A DNA stretch of 7,441 nucleotides from Cetobacterium sp. UBA6069 (GCA_002428805.1 DIXX01000026.1:12578-20018); one strand, 5' to 3'. Positions 1-6,417 are shown, numbered from the stretch's first letter. Program-made: numbers and translations. The notes: generated by a model from the letters alone, not told the origin.

Positions 1-21
1 ATGTAAATATAAAATAAAGAA

Positions 22-85
22 AAGGTAAAAGGAAGGTAAAACAAAAAAAAGTTAGAAAATTTTCTATAAAAACCAATAAAAACCA
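22..85. repeat. Cluster of short direct repeats and a palindrome
   Basis: Within 64 bases there are two copies of AAGGTAAAA (22-30, 33-41), the perfect palindrome TAGAAAATTTTCTA (53-66), and two head-to-tail copies of ATAAAAACCA (66-75, 76-85). All are visible directly. They lie about 85-150 bases upstream of the TATAAT box, so they could be regulator sites. In DNA this A-rich, short repeats also arise by chance, so a function is only a guess. Confidence 0.35.
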
Positions 86-168
86 AAAAAAATCTAATTA
101 AAAATAAAATAGACTAGTAAGTCGAAAAAAAATCTATATTTTTCCTAGAAAAAAAATGGAATTCGAGA

Positions 169-174
169 TATAAT
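169..174 (+). promoter_or_regulatory. Possible -10 box for the GGDEF/EAL operon
   Basis: A perfect TATAAT lies 108 bases before the start codon of the 926-residue gene. No good -35 hexamer sits 16-18 bases upstream (the bases there read like TAGAAA), and there is no TG extension. The promoter is therefore plausible but weak, or activator-dependent. In AT-rich DNA a lone TATAAT is not strong evidence. Confidence 0.4.
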
Positions 175-282
175 TTAAAGAAAAGTATTTTACAATGATG
201 ATTTTTGATTGAAAATGATGGGAAATGAAACTGGATTTGTTTGTTAGTTTTAGAAAAGAGGGAGAATTTTTAAGGGGGATGG

Positions 283-3063
283 ATGGGTAAAAAAAGAATA
301 CTTGTTATTTTTTTAATAAGTTTCAGCTATATATTATCGATGGATGTATATATTCCTAAAACTAGAAGAGAAAGAGAGTATCTTGAAAAAATCAGAGAAA
401 GAAAATTGGTAGTAGCAGAGGTTGAAAAAAGCTATTTTGCAACAGAGAAAATTGAAGGAGTATCTTTTGATGATATTATAGAAGAGATGTTAAGAGATTA
501 TCTGCAGTTGGATATAGTTGTAGAAAAAGGAGATTGGAATCAAAACTATAAAAAATTTAAAAAAGGCGAAATAGATATTTTAAATTATCTAACTCCATCA
601 AAAGAGAGATCGGCTCATGCTGTATTTACTAGGGGAATAATAGATGAAAAGCTTGTTGTAGTTTCTAAAGATAAGAAGTTGGATGTATTTAATGATTTGA
701 ATGGATTAGATGTATACGTTATAAAAGAAAGTATATATGAAAAGTTTTTAGAAAAATTTATAGAAAAAAATGAAATGCATCTGAATTATTTAAGGGTAGC
801 CAATTTAGAGAGTGAAAAAAAATTATTTTACGCAGATTCAGATTTAAATACAATAGGTGAAAAAAATAAGTTGGTTATAGGGAACTTACCAAAACCATCA
901 ATTGGATTATTAAAGGAGCATGAACCGTTAGTAAAAATAATTAATAATGCACTAGAAGAGAGATATGAAGCTAAAACAAAAGAGTGGATGGAAAAAAGAA
1001 AAGAAAAGATATTTAAAGAGAAGTTGGACCAAATTTTGACAGAGGATGAAAAAAGTTATTTAAAAAGTTTACCACCTTTAAAAATAGCTTATGGTAATAT
1101 TGAAAGAATAAGTAGTTATTCAAATTTACAAAATAAATATATAGGAATTGCTCCAAGAATTATAAACTATCTTTCTAATAAGATGGATATAAAAGTAAAA
1201 GAGAGAATAGATTTTAGAAAAACAAATTGGAGAAATTGGAATGACAAACTTTTGAGTAAAGAGATTGATATGATACTTCTTTCTAAAACTCGAGAGCGTG
1301 AAAAAGATTATATATTTACAAATAAGTTAGCTAATTTAAATGTTTATGAGATAAATAATTTAAATTGGAATGAAAAGAAACCTCGGAAAATTGGTGTTAC
1401 AAAAAATTCAATAGAGGAAAAAGTAGCTCGTGAATATTTTTTTAACTCTGAAATAGTTTTGTATGATACTGAAGATAAAATAAATTTGGATTTTAAAAGA
1501 AAAAAATTGACGACAATTCTTTCAATAAATTCAGAGATATTTGATATCTCAAAATATGAAGTTAAAGTTTTAGATGTAGTTCCAATGAATATAGCCTTAA
1601 ATAAGGAAAATATAGTTTTAAGAGATATATTGAATAAAGCGATAAATGAATTTATTGATTTAGATGAATTTATGGATGAATCTGATATTCTTATAAAGAA
1701 AGATAAGATTTATGAAAAAAAGGCTCATAAAAATATGATCAGTTTAATTGCTATTAGCTGCTTACTTTTAATTATTTTAGTAGCACATCAGACTCTTAAA
1801 GTTTTCAAACATAAGAAAACGAATAAAGAGCTACTTAGAGATGAGTTAACTGGGCTTTATAGTAGAAGGGTTTATAATCAGTTTTGTAAAGAAAATAGAA
1901 ATTTAAAGGGAACAGCAATTCTTTTAGATTTGAATAATTTTAAAGTTTTAAATGATAACTATGGTCATGACTATGGAGATAGGATTTTAATAGAGGTGGC
2001 ATTATCTTTAAAAAAAGTTTTTGATAGAGAGGATATATTTAGAATCTCAGGGGATGAATTTTATGTATTTTCAAAATCTACTGAAAATATTGAATCAAAT
2101 ATAGAAAGATTAAAGAGAGTGTTTAAAGATTCTATTTTATTAAGAACTTATAATATATCTTTTAGTTTAGGATATTATTATAAAGAGAAAAGCATACCTA
2201 TGGTAGACGCTTTCAAATATGCAGATATGGCTATGTATTTTGCAAAACGAGAGAAAAAAGAGTGGTATGAAGAAGCTACAGAGGAGTTTATAGATAGAAA
2301 TAGAAGAAAAAAAAGAGTTGAGATATTGCTAAGAAAAGGTTTTGAGAAAGAGTTTTATGGTGTTTTTCAAGGTAAATATGATTTGAATACAGGAAAAATG
2401 ATTGGTGCTGAAGCTTTAACGAGATGGGTTAATGGAGAGCTTGGAATGGTACCACCAAATGAATTTATTCCTATTGCAGAAGAGCTTGGGTTAGTTTATA
2501 AAATAGATTATAAAATAGCAGAATGTGCAATTAAAGAAACTAAAAAGTTGCTAACTAAAAAGGAAGTAGACCATGATTTTAGAATGTCATTCAATATATC
2601 ATCAGAAACATTTAGAAAAAAAGATTTTGTAGATTATATTTTAAAACTTTTAAATAAATATTCTTTAAATGGAAAAAATATAGAGATTGAAATCACAGAG
2701 GGTATGTTTTTGAAAGATGCTAAAGATATAGTGGCAAAATTAGAAAAATTAAGTGAAAATGGTATATATATATCTATTGATGGTTTTACAGCAGGTTATT
2801 CAATGCTAGGATTATTGACTACGTTACCAATCAATGTAGTTAAATTTGACAGATCTTTAATTTCTACAATCTCAGAAGAGGTAGAAGCAGGAAAAAGTGT
2901 CTATAGCGGACTGACTAAGATGATAACAAGTTTAAAATTAAAAGTTGTTGCCGAAGGAATAGAGGATAAAAAGCAACTACAATTTCTAAAAGAGATTGGT
3001 ATAAATTATGGTCAAGGTTACTATTTAGGAAAACCTGAAAGAGTTTTAAAGGAAAATATCTAA
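283..3063 (+). CDS. Membrane-bound tandem solute-binding sensor with GGDEF and EAL domains
   Basis: A 926-residue transmembrane regulator of cyclic-di-GMP. In order: a signal-peptide-like N-terminus (about 1-20); two SBP_bac_3-type periplasmic binding domains (about 35-245 and 253-475), each with the ligand-carboxylate arginine motif ([ST]xxR at R109 and R339); one membrane helix (about 485-503); a GGDEF domain (about 518-662); and an EAL domain (about 685-925). The GGDEF domain keeps metal ligand D549 and NDxYGHxxGD (557-566), but the signature reads SGDEF (589-593) and the inhibitory RxxD site is absent. The EAL domain keeps E710, N771, E803, D833, K854, E891 and Q911. Its loop-6 motif DDFGTGYS reads DGFTAGYS (833-840), so the second catalytic aspartate is glycine; phosphodiesterase activity may be lost or altered. 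I chose ATG 283 because AAGGGGG ends five bases before it and a hydrophobic signal follows. It is first in a unit with the next two genes. Ligand and net activity are unknown. Confidence 0.93.
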   Translation: MGKKRILVIFLISFSYILSMDVYIPKTRREREYLEKIRERKLVVAEVEKSYFATEKIEGVSFDDIIEEMLRDYLQLDIVVEKGDWNQNYKKFKKGEIDILNYLTPSKERSAHAVFTRGIIDEKLVVVSKDKKLDVFNDLNGLDVYVIKESIYEKFLEKFIEKNEMHLNYLRVANLESEKKLFYADSDLNTIGEKNKLVIGNLPKPSIGLLKEHEPLVKIINNALEERYEAKTKEWMEKRKEKIFKEKLDQILTEDEKSYLKSLPPLKIAYGNIERISSYSNLQNKYIGIAPRIINYLSNKMDIKVKERIDFRKTNWRNWNDKLLSKEIDMILLSKTREREKDYIFTNKLANLNVYEINNLNWNEKKPRKIGVTKNSIEEKVAREYFFNSEIVLYDTEDKINLDFKRKKLTTILSINSEIFDISKYEVKVLDVVPMNIALNKENIVLRDILNKAINEFIDLDEFMDESDILIKKDKIYEKKAHKNMISLIAISCLLLIILVAHQTLKVFKHKKTNKELLRDELTGLYSRRVYNQFCKENRNLKGTAILLDLNNFKVLNDNYGHDYGDRILIEVALSLKKVFDREDIFRISGDEFYVFSKSTENIESNIERLKRVFKDSILLRTYNISFSLGYYYKEKSIPMVDAFKYADMAMYFAKREKKEWYEEATEEFIDRNRRKKRVEILLRKGFEKEFYGVFQGKYDLNTGKMIGAEALTRWVNGELGMVPPNEFIPIAEELGLVYKIDYKIAECAIKETKKLLTKKEVDHDFRMSFNISSETFRKKDFVDYILKLLNKYSLNGKNIEIEITEGMFLKDAKDIVAKLEKLSENGIYISIDGFTAGYSMLGLLTTLPINVVKFDRSLISTISEEVEAGKSVYSGLTKMITSLKLKVVAEGIEDKKQLQFLKEIGINYGQGYYLGKPERVLKENI

Positions 3064-3078
3064 AAAGAGGAGAAAAAA

Positions 3079-3453
3079 ATGTTTGATGTAAAAGATTATG
3101 TTGAAAGTGATTTAGGAGCCTTACTGAATATATATAGAAATGCTTTTAGAAAGGCTTCAAAAAAAGAAAACTTAGAAGAGTTTAAAAAAAGTATAGAAAA
3201 TACACTTGGAAAAGTTTTGGTTTTACAAAATGAAATAATAGGGGCTATATTTTTAAAGCCGAAAGATATTGAAGGAGATTTTAAAGTTGCGAAGCTATTT
3301 ATCACTCCAAAATATCAAAATAAAGGTCTGGGATATTTTATTCTTACTCATTTAAAAGAGGAAGAGCAATCTATAAAAAATATAGAGTTAGAAGTATCAT
3401 CAGAAAGTTTAAAAGCTAAAAAGTTCTGCGAAAGAATGTTAAAAGAAATATAG
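3079..3453 (+). CDS. Short GNAT-family N-acetyltransferase
   Basis: A 124-residue protein of the GNAT fold, which transfers an acyl group from acyl-CoA to an amine; the substrate cannot be read from sequence. The acetyl-CoA pyrophosphate loop is clear as QNKGLG (residues 80-85), following the beta-4 strand (about VAKLFITP, 70-77). Motif B follows as SLKAKKFCERM. The protein stops about where family members normally continue with a GF turn and one or two more strands, so it is shorter than the usual 140-150 residues. No extension exists: the stop is followed by the next gene's ribosome binding site. Start: AGAGGAG (3066-3072) lies six bases before ATG. The gap from the GGDEF/EAL gene is 15 bases, indicating one operon. 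Confidence 0.8.
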   Translation: MFDVKDYVESDLGALLNIYRNAFRKASKKENLEEFKKSIENTLGKVLVLQNEIIGAIFLKPKDIEGDFKVAKLFITPKYQNKGLGYFILTHLKEEEQSIKNIELEVSSESLKAKKFCERMLKEI

Positions 3454-3468
3454 AGAAAGAGGTAAAAA

Positions 3469-3780
3469 ATGAAAAATAAAATATCTGCTTTAGGGCAATA
3501 TCTAGTAAAAGAAACAGGAAAGAATTTTAATTTTAAAATGATAAAACCTGATGGATACTACAAAGGAGTACTATTTTCTTATGGAATAGATGATTACTTA
3601 GTTTCAAGTGATAGAGTTGAGTTATTAGGTACAATAGAGTTAATCTCTATGAAAACAGCTAGAGATTATCCTGCTAAACTTGTTAGAAGATATACTCATA
3701 GTAAGTTTGAAAGAATTGGAAAGAAAAAAGAAGACTCAATCGTAGTAAATGGTGTGAAATATTTCATTATTAAATTGTAA
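3469..3780 (+). CDS. Conserved-looking hypothetical protein, 103 residues
   Basis: I do not recognise this protein. It is small, basic and soluble-looking, with no signal peptide or membrane helix. It has a mixed pattern of short beta-like segments (YYKGVLFSYGIDDYLV, VELLGTIELI, IVVNGVKYFIIKL) and a basic middle (KLVRRYTHSKFERIGKKK, about 70-87), which could contact nucleic acid, but that is speculation. It is real by position and signal: AAAGAGG (3456-3462) is six bases before ATG, the gap to the GNAT gene is 15 bases, and codon use matches its neighbours. It is third in the GGDEF/EAL unit. Its stop codon TAA (3778-3780) overlaps the -35 box of the next transcription unit. Confidence 0.75.
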   Translation: MKNKISALGQYLVKETGKNFNFKMIKPDGYYKGVLFSYGIDDYLVSSDRVELLGTIELISMKTARDYPAKLVRRYTHSKFERIGKKKEDSIVVNGVKYFIIKL

Positions 3781-3803
3781 AAAAGAGAAAAAAATGTTAT
3801 AAT
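3775..3803 (+). promoter_or_regulatory. Sigma70-type promoter of the queuosine-salvage operon
   Basis: TTGTAA (3775-3780, four of six matches to TTGACA) and a perfect TATAAT (3798-3803) are separated by exactly 17 bases. The predicted transcript start is near 3810, about 20 bases before the first strand of the riboswitch. The -35 box overlaps the stop codon of the preceding gene, so the salvage operon has its own promoter directly against the upstream unit. Confidence 0.65.
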
Positions 3804-3825
3804 TTTCTTCGGAATAAAATTATAA
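3797..3825. repeat. Perfect 10-bp inverted repeat over the -10 box
   Basis: TTATAATTTT (3797-3806) and AAAATTATAA (3816-3825) are perfect complements around a nine-base centre containing CTTCGG, a sequence that makes a stable tetraloop in RNA. The left arm contains the TATAAT box and the predicted start site falls in the centre. It could be an operator, or in read-through RNA from upstream a hairpin at the end of the preceding unit. No T-run follows on the plus strand, so it is not a standard terminator in that direction. Confidence 0.5.
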
Positions 3826-3828
3826 AAA

Positions 3829-3863
3829 AGATGTTTGGGAGATCCATCTGTAAAAAAAACCAG
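3829..3863 (+). ncRNA. Candidate preQ1 class I riboswitch aptamer
   Basis: The RNA fits the preQ1-I architecture. P1 pairs AGATG (3829-3833) with CATCT (3845-3849). The 11-base loop ends in C3844, the position that in this class pairs with preQ1. The A-rich linker (3850-3859) is followed by CCA(G) (3860-3863), which can pair with (T)TGG in the loop (3835-3838) to close an H-type pseudoknot. The order and sizes match the Bacillus subtilis queC aptamer, where UAG in the loop pairs with CUA after the A-rich strand. Downstream genes encode a nucleoside hydrolase and a queuosine-precursor transporter, the expected regulon. Recognition is by eye; a covariance-model search against the preQ1-I family would settle it. 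Confidence 0.75.
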
Positions 3864-3895
3864 CAAAGGGCTCGGTTTTTTTCGTGCCCTTTTTT
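3853..3895 (+). terminator. Riboswitch expression platform: antiterminator and intrinsic terminator
   Basis: The terminator stem is AAAGGGC (3865-3871) with GCCCTTT (3886-3892), extended inward by CG/CG across a T-T mismatch and followed by a T-run (3890-3895). A competing nine-base-pair hairpin pairs A7CC (3853-3861) with GGT7 (3874-3882), which encloses one terminator arm in its loop. The A7CC segment is also the linker and P2 strand of the aptamer. The inferred logic: ligand-bound pseudoknot traps A7CC, the antiterminator cannot form, and transcription stops. Without ligand the operon is transcribed. Confidence 0.7.
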
Positions 3896-3924
3896 GTTGT
3901 GTGGGTCCCAGAGAGGGAGAGGTT

Positions 3925-4890
3925 ATGAAAAAAGTAATTATTGATTGTGATCCAGGAATTGATGATTCGTTAGCGCTGATTTTAGCTTTAAAATCACCAG
4001 AGTTAGATGTTGTTGGAATTACAATCTGTGCTGGAAATGTTCCAGTAGAACTTGGAGGAGTTAATGCCTATAAAGTTCTAAAACTAATGAATAGAGAGGA
4101 TATACCAATCTATTTAGGAGATAATAAGCCTTTGAAAAGAGAGCTTGTTACTGCTCAAGATACACATGGAGAGGATGGCTTAGGTGAGGTTTTACCAGAG
4201 ATAACTATTCCAGAAGGAGCTATCAAGTTAGGAGCTGTGGATTATTTAGTTCAAACTTTAAAAAATAGTGAAGATGTATCAATTATAGCTTTAGGGCCAA
4301 TGACAAATTTGGCAAAGGCTGTGGAGAGAGAGAAAGAGATATTAAAAAAAGCTGAGAGAATAGTTTCTATGGGTGGAGCTTTTAGAACTAATGGAAACTG
4401 CTCGCAAGTAGCGGAGTTTAACTATTGGGTTGATCCTCAATCAGTAAATGTGGTTTTTGAAAATGTTGATAAACCAATAGAGTTAATACCTCTAGATGTA
4501 ACTAGAAAAATAGTTTTAACACCTAATTACAGAGAGTATCTAAGACAGATGAAAAACGATGTGGCGCAGTTTATCTATGATGTAACAGGGTTTTATGTGG
4601 ATTTCCACTGGATGCAAGAAAGAACTTTAGGATGTGTAATAAACGATCCTTTAGCAGTTGCATATTTTATAAAACCAGAGTTATGTAGTGGAGTTCTAAC
4701 ACACTTAGAGTGCGTAGAGGATGGACCAGCTATTGGTCAGAGTTTAATAGATATTGGAGATTTCTATAGAAGAGTTCCAAATGTATTTATAAACACTGAA
4801 GTGGATGAGAAAGAGTTCTTTAACTTATTTTTCAACAGAGTTTTTCCAGAAAATAAAAAAGATACACAGATTGTATTAAGGGAGTATTAA
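3925..4890 (+). CDS. Nucleoside hydrolase, candidate queuosine hydrolase (QueK-like)
   Basis: A 321-residue enzyme of the inosine/uridine-preferring nucleoside hydrolase family, which cleaves the N-glycosidic bond of ribonucleosides using a bound calcium ion. Visible motifs are the N-terminal DxDPGxDD cluster (D7, D9, D13, D14), THGxDGLG with H81, LGPMTNLA (124-131), MGGA, and AEFNxWVDP (163-171). The late motif is usually HDPLAVAY but here is NDPLAVAY: N240 replaces the histidine proposed as leaving-group proton donor, while the calcium ligand D241 is kept. This suggests a substrate other than ordinary inosine or uridine. With the preQ1-type leader and the queuosine-precursor transporter that follows after one base, release of queuine from queuosine is the best guess. 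I chose ATG 3925 because GGGAGAGG (3915-3922) precedes it and the DxDPG strand begins six residues in; an in-frame TTG at 3835 would translate the riboswitch and terminator. Confidence 0.9.
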   Translation: MKKVIIDCDPGIDDSLALILALKSPELDVVGITICAGNVPVELGGVNAYKVLKLMNREDIPIYLGDNKPLKRELVTAQDTHGEDGLGEVLPEITIPEGAIKLGAVDYLVQTLKNSEDVSIIALGPMTNLAKAVEREKEILKKAERIVSMGGAFRTNGNCSQVAEFNYWVDPQSVNVVFENVDKPIELIPLDVTRKIVLTPNYREYLRQMKNDVAQFIYDVTGFYVDFHWMQERTLGCVINDPLAVAYFIKPELCSGVLTHLECVEDGPAIGQSLIDIGDFYRRVPNVFINTEVDEKEFFNLFFNRVFPENKKDTQIVLREY

Positions 4891-4891
4891 G

Positions 4892-5596
4892 ATGACAATG
4901 ACAGAGATATTATTAAAAAATGAAGTATTATGGGCAATAAAATTATTAGTAAGTTTTATAACGGTTTTAGGAGCATATAAGTGTTTTGGTAAAGTTGGAT
5001 TATTTGTTTGGATTCCAATTTCTATGTTTATAGCAAATGTTGAAGTTATGATTTTAGTTAAGTTATTTGGACTGCACGCTTCTTTAGGAAATATTCCTTA
5101 TGCAAGTGCTTTCCTTGTTACAGATATTCTTTCTGAAAAATATGGAGAAGAGGATGCTAAAAAAGCTATATGGATCGGATTCTTTACGAATATAGTTGTA
5201 GCGTTAATGATAAACTTTGCACTTATGTTTACACCAGAAGTTGATGGAGTAGAAACATTTGGTAACTTAAAATCTATTTTTGGATTATTCCCTAGATTTA
5301 TGATAGTTGGATTAATCTCTTATGCTATATCACAAAATATAGATATCTATTTATATAAAAAATTAAAAGATAAGTTCCCTAACCATTTATGGATTAGAAA
5401 TAACGGAAGTACAATGGTAAGTCAACTTATAGATAACATACTATTTACAACTTTTGCGTTTATTGGAGTTTTCCCAGTTTCAGTTATGTTTGAGATATTC
5501 TTAAGTACTTATATTTTAAAATGGATAGTAGCTGCTTTAGACACACCGTTCTTATACTTAGCTACAAAAATGGATTCTAAAAAATCATTATGTTAA
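4892..5596 (+). CDS. yhhQ: Queuosine precursor transporter, YhhQ/DUF165 family
   Basis: A 234-residue inner-membrane protein of the YhhQ (VUT, DUF165) family, whose known members import queuosine precursors such as preQ0, preQ1 or queuine for tRNA modification. About six hydrophobic helices are visible (roughly 12-30, 34-57, 66-80, 92-113, 131-150, 178-223 as a pair). The family signatures are present: ASAFLVTDILSEKYG (71-85) and WIRNNGSTMVSQLIDN (167-182). The start ATG at 4892 is one base after the hydrolase stop. AAGGGAG (4878-4884) lies inside the end of the hydrolase gene with a seven-base spacer, which favours 4892 over the ATG two codons later and implies translational coupling. The strong terminator that follows ends the operon. 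The exact substrate form is not readable from sequence. Confidence 0.9.
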   Translation: MTMTEILLKNEVLWAIKLLVSFITVLGAYKCFGKVGLFVWIPISMFIANVEVMILVKLFGLHASLGNIPYASAFLVTDILSEKYGEEDAKKAIWIGFFTNIVVALMINFALMFTPEVDGVETFGNLKSIFGLFPRFMIVGLISYAISQNIDIYLYKKLKDKFPNHLWIRNNGSTMVSQLIDNILFTTFAFIGVFPVSVMFEIFLSTYILKWIVAALDTPFLYLATKMDSKKSLC

Positions 5597-5601
5597 TAGT
5601 T

Positions 5602-5634
5602 TGGAGGTTAGAAAAATCTAACCTCCTTTTTTTT
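5602..5634 (+). terminator. Strong intrinsic terminator of the salvage operon
   Basis: GGAGGTTAGA (5603-5612) pairs perfectly with TCTAACCTCC (5617-5626) around an AAAA loop and is followed by eight T residues (5627-5634). The T-run overlaps the stop codon of the convergent DDAH gene. On the minus strand the hairpin is not followed by a T-rich run (it reads AAACTATTAAC), so it is mainly a plus-strand terminator. Confidence 0.93.
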
Positions 5635-6403
5635 AGAATCTTAAAGAGAGACAGCTTAAGCCACCATCTATTTTTTTAAATTCTGATGTATCAACAGTAA
5701 TAGTTTTATAGCCTAAGTCAAGGATAGCTTTTTCAATTTGAGGATATCCAAAAGGAATGATTACACTGTCATTTATCCAAATACAGTTAGCAGCATAAGC
5801 TTCATCATCTTGGATAATAATTTTATTAAAATTTTGAAACTCTTTTTTTTCTATAAACTCTCCAGAAACAAGAATATTATTATTTTCAATATAATTAATT
5901 CCTGTTTTTAGATGGAGAACTTTATCTAAAGTAACTTCAGATCCAGATAAACCATATTTATTTAATATTGATATAAATTGATTAATCCCTTCTTTATTTG
6001 TTCTTTCAGATTTTCCAATATAAAAATGATCGCCAACCATCATAACATCCCCTCCATCCAAAGTTCCAGGGAATTTAATATATTCAATTTTGTTTTTTGG
6101 ATAGAATTGTTCGATAGTGCTAACAATATATTCAATTTCTTTGTTTCTAGATTGAGCTCCTGGATTACTTATAATAGCACATTTTTTGGTAAGAACAGCT
6201 GTATCTTCTACAAAACATGAATCTGGAAATTCGTCTAATGCTTCAAGTTCGATAACATTAACACCACATAATTTTAAAGCATTAATATATGCTAAATGTT
6301 GTTTTAAAGCAAGTTCATAATTAGGCTGTCCTAACTCTGGTGAAGAAGTGATGCCGTTACAGATTGTTTTACTTGGCTTTCTAACAATAGTATTTTTAAA
6401 CAT
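5633..6403 (-). CDS. ddaH: N(G),N(G)-dimethylarginine dimethylaminohydrolase (DDAH)
   Basis: A 256-residue cytoplasmic guanidine-modifying hydrolase. DDAH converts methylated arginine to citrulline and methylamine or dimethylamine through a cysteine thiouronium intermediate. The layout matches Pseudomonas aeruginosa DDAH with a one- or two-residue shift: catalytic C251 (GGLSCLSLRF), H164 (LHLKTG) and the acidic partner D116 (TLDGGD; glutamate in the Pseudomonas enzyme, aspartate in mammalian DDAH). Likely substrate-contact residues are D61 (FPDS), D67 (VEDTAV), R86 and R134 (SERTN). The length is typical for bacterial DDAH and nothing is missing. It is the second gene of a minus-strand operon, 14 bases after the binding-protein gene, with AGGAGG (6409-6414) five bases before ATG. 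Related amidino hydrolases such as arginine deiminase are usually longer (about 400 residues). The in vivo substrate could be another arginine analogue. Confidence 0.88.
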   Translation of the reverse strand: MFKNTIVRKPSKTICNGITSSPELGQPNYELALKQHLAYINALKLCGVNVIELEALDEFPDSCFVEDTAVLTKKCAIISNPGAQSRNKEIEYIVSTIEQFYPKNKIEYIKFPGTLDGGDVMMVGDHFYIGKSERTNKEGINQFISILNKYGLSGSEVTLDKVLHLKTGINYIENNNILVSGEFIEKKEFQNFNKIIIQDDEAYAANCIWINDSVIIPFGYPQIEKAILDLGYKTITVDTSEFKKIDGGLSCLSLRF

Positions 6404-6417
6404 AAAAACCTCCTAGA

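Larger units (their letters stand above)
1..282. other. Gene-free A-rich region upstream of the GGDEF/EAL gene
   Basis: I see no coding region of useful length here. The stretch is extremely A-rich on the plus strand. It holds the direct repeat AAGGTAAAA (22-30 and 33-41, one helical turn apart), a 14-base perfect palindrome TAGAAAATTTTCTA (53-66), a tandem 10-mer ATAAAAACCA (66-75 and 76-85), a TATAAT box (169-174) and the ribosome binding site of the next gene. Such A-tract DNA is typical of promoter regions in low-GC genomes. No end of an upstream gene can be recognised at the left edge. Confidence 0.6.

Noticed and set aside
112..123. Hairpin GACT-AGTA-AGTC in the first leader
   Set aside because: Only four base pairs and no consistent T-run directly after it on either strand; too weak to call a terminator.
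279..290. ATG at 279 as start of the first gene
   Set aside because: It is out of frame and reaches a stop after three codons; the Shine-Dalgarno bases touch it with no spacer, whereas ATG 283 opens the 926-residue frame.
3096..3305. 69-codon minus-strand open frame
   Set aside because: It lies wholly inside the GNAT gene on the other strand, has no ribosome binding site of note, and its Phe/Ser/Leu-rich product is the usual shadow of an A-rich coding strand.
3797..3825. Intrinsic terminator of the GGDEF/EAL unit
   Set aside because: The stem is perfect but all A/T and not followed by T residues on the plus strand; it overlaps a good promoter, so I list it as an inverted repeat instead.
5978..6220. 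80-codon plus-strand open frame
   Set aside because: It is antisense to the DDAH gene, whose product matches its family throughout; no upstream signal and no recognisable product.
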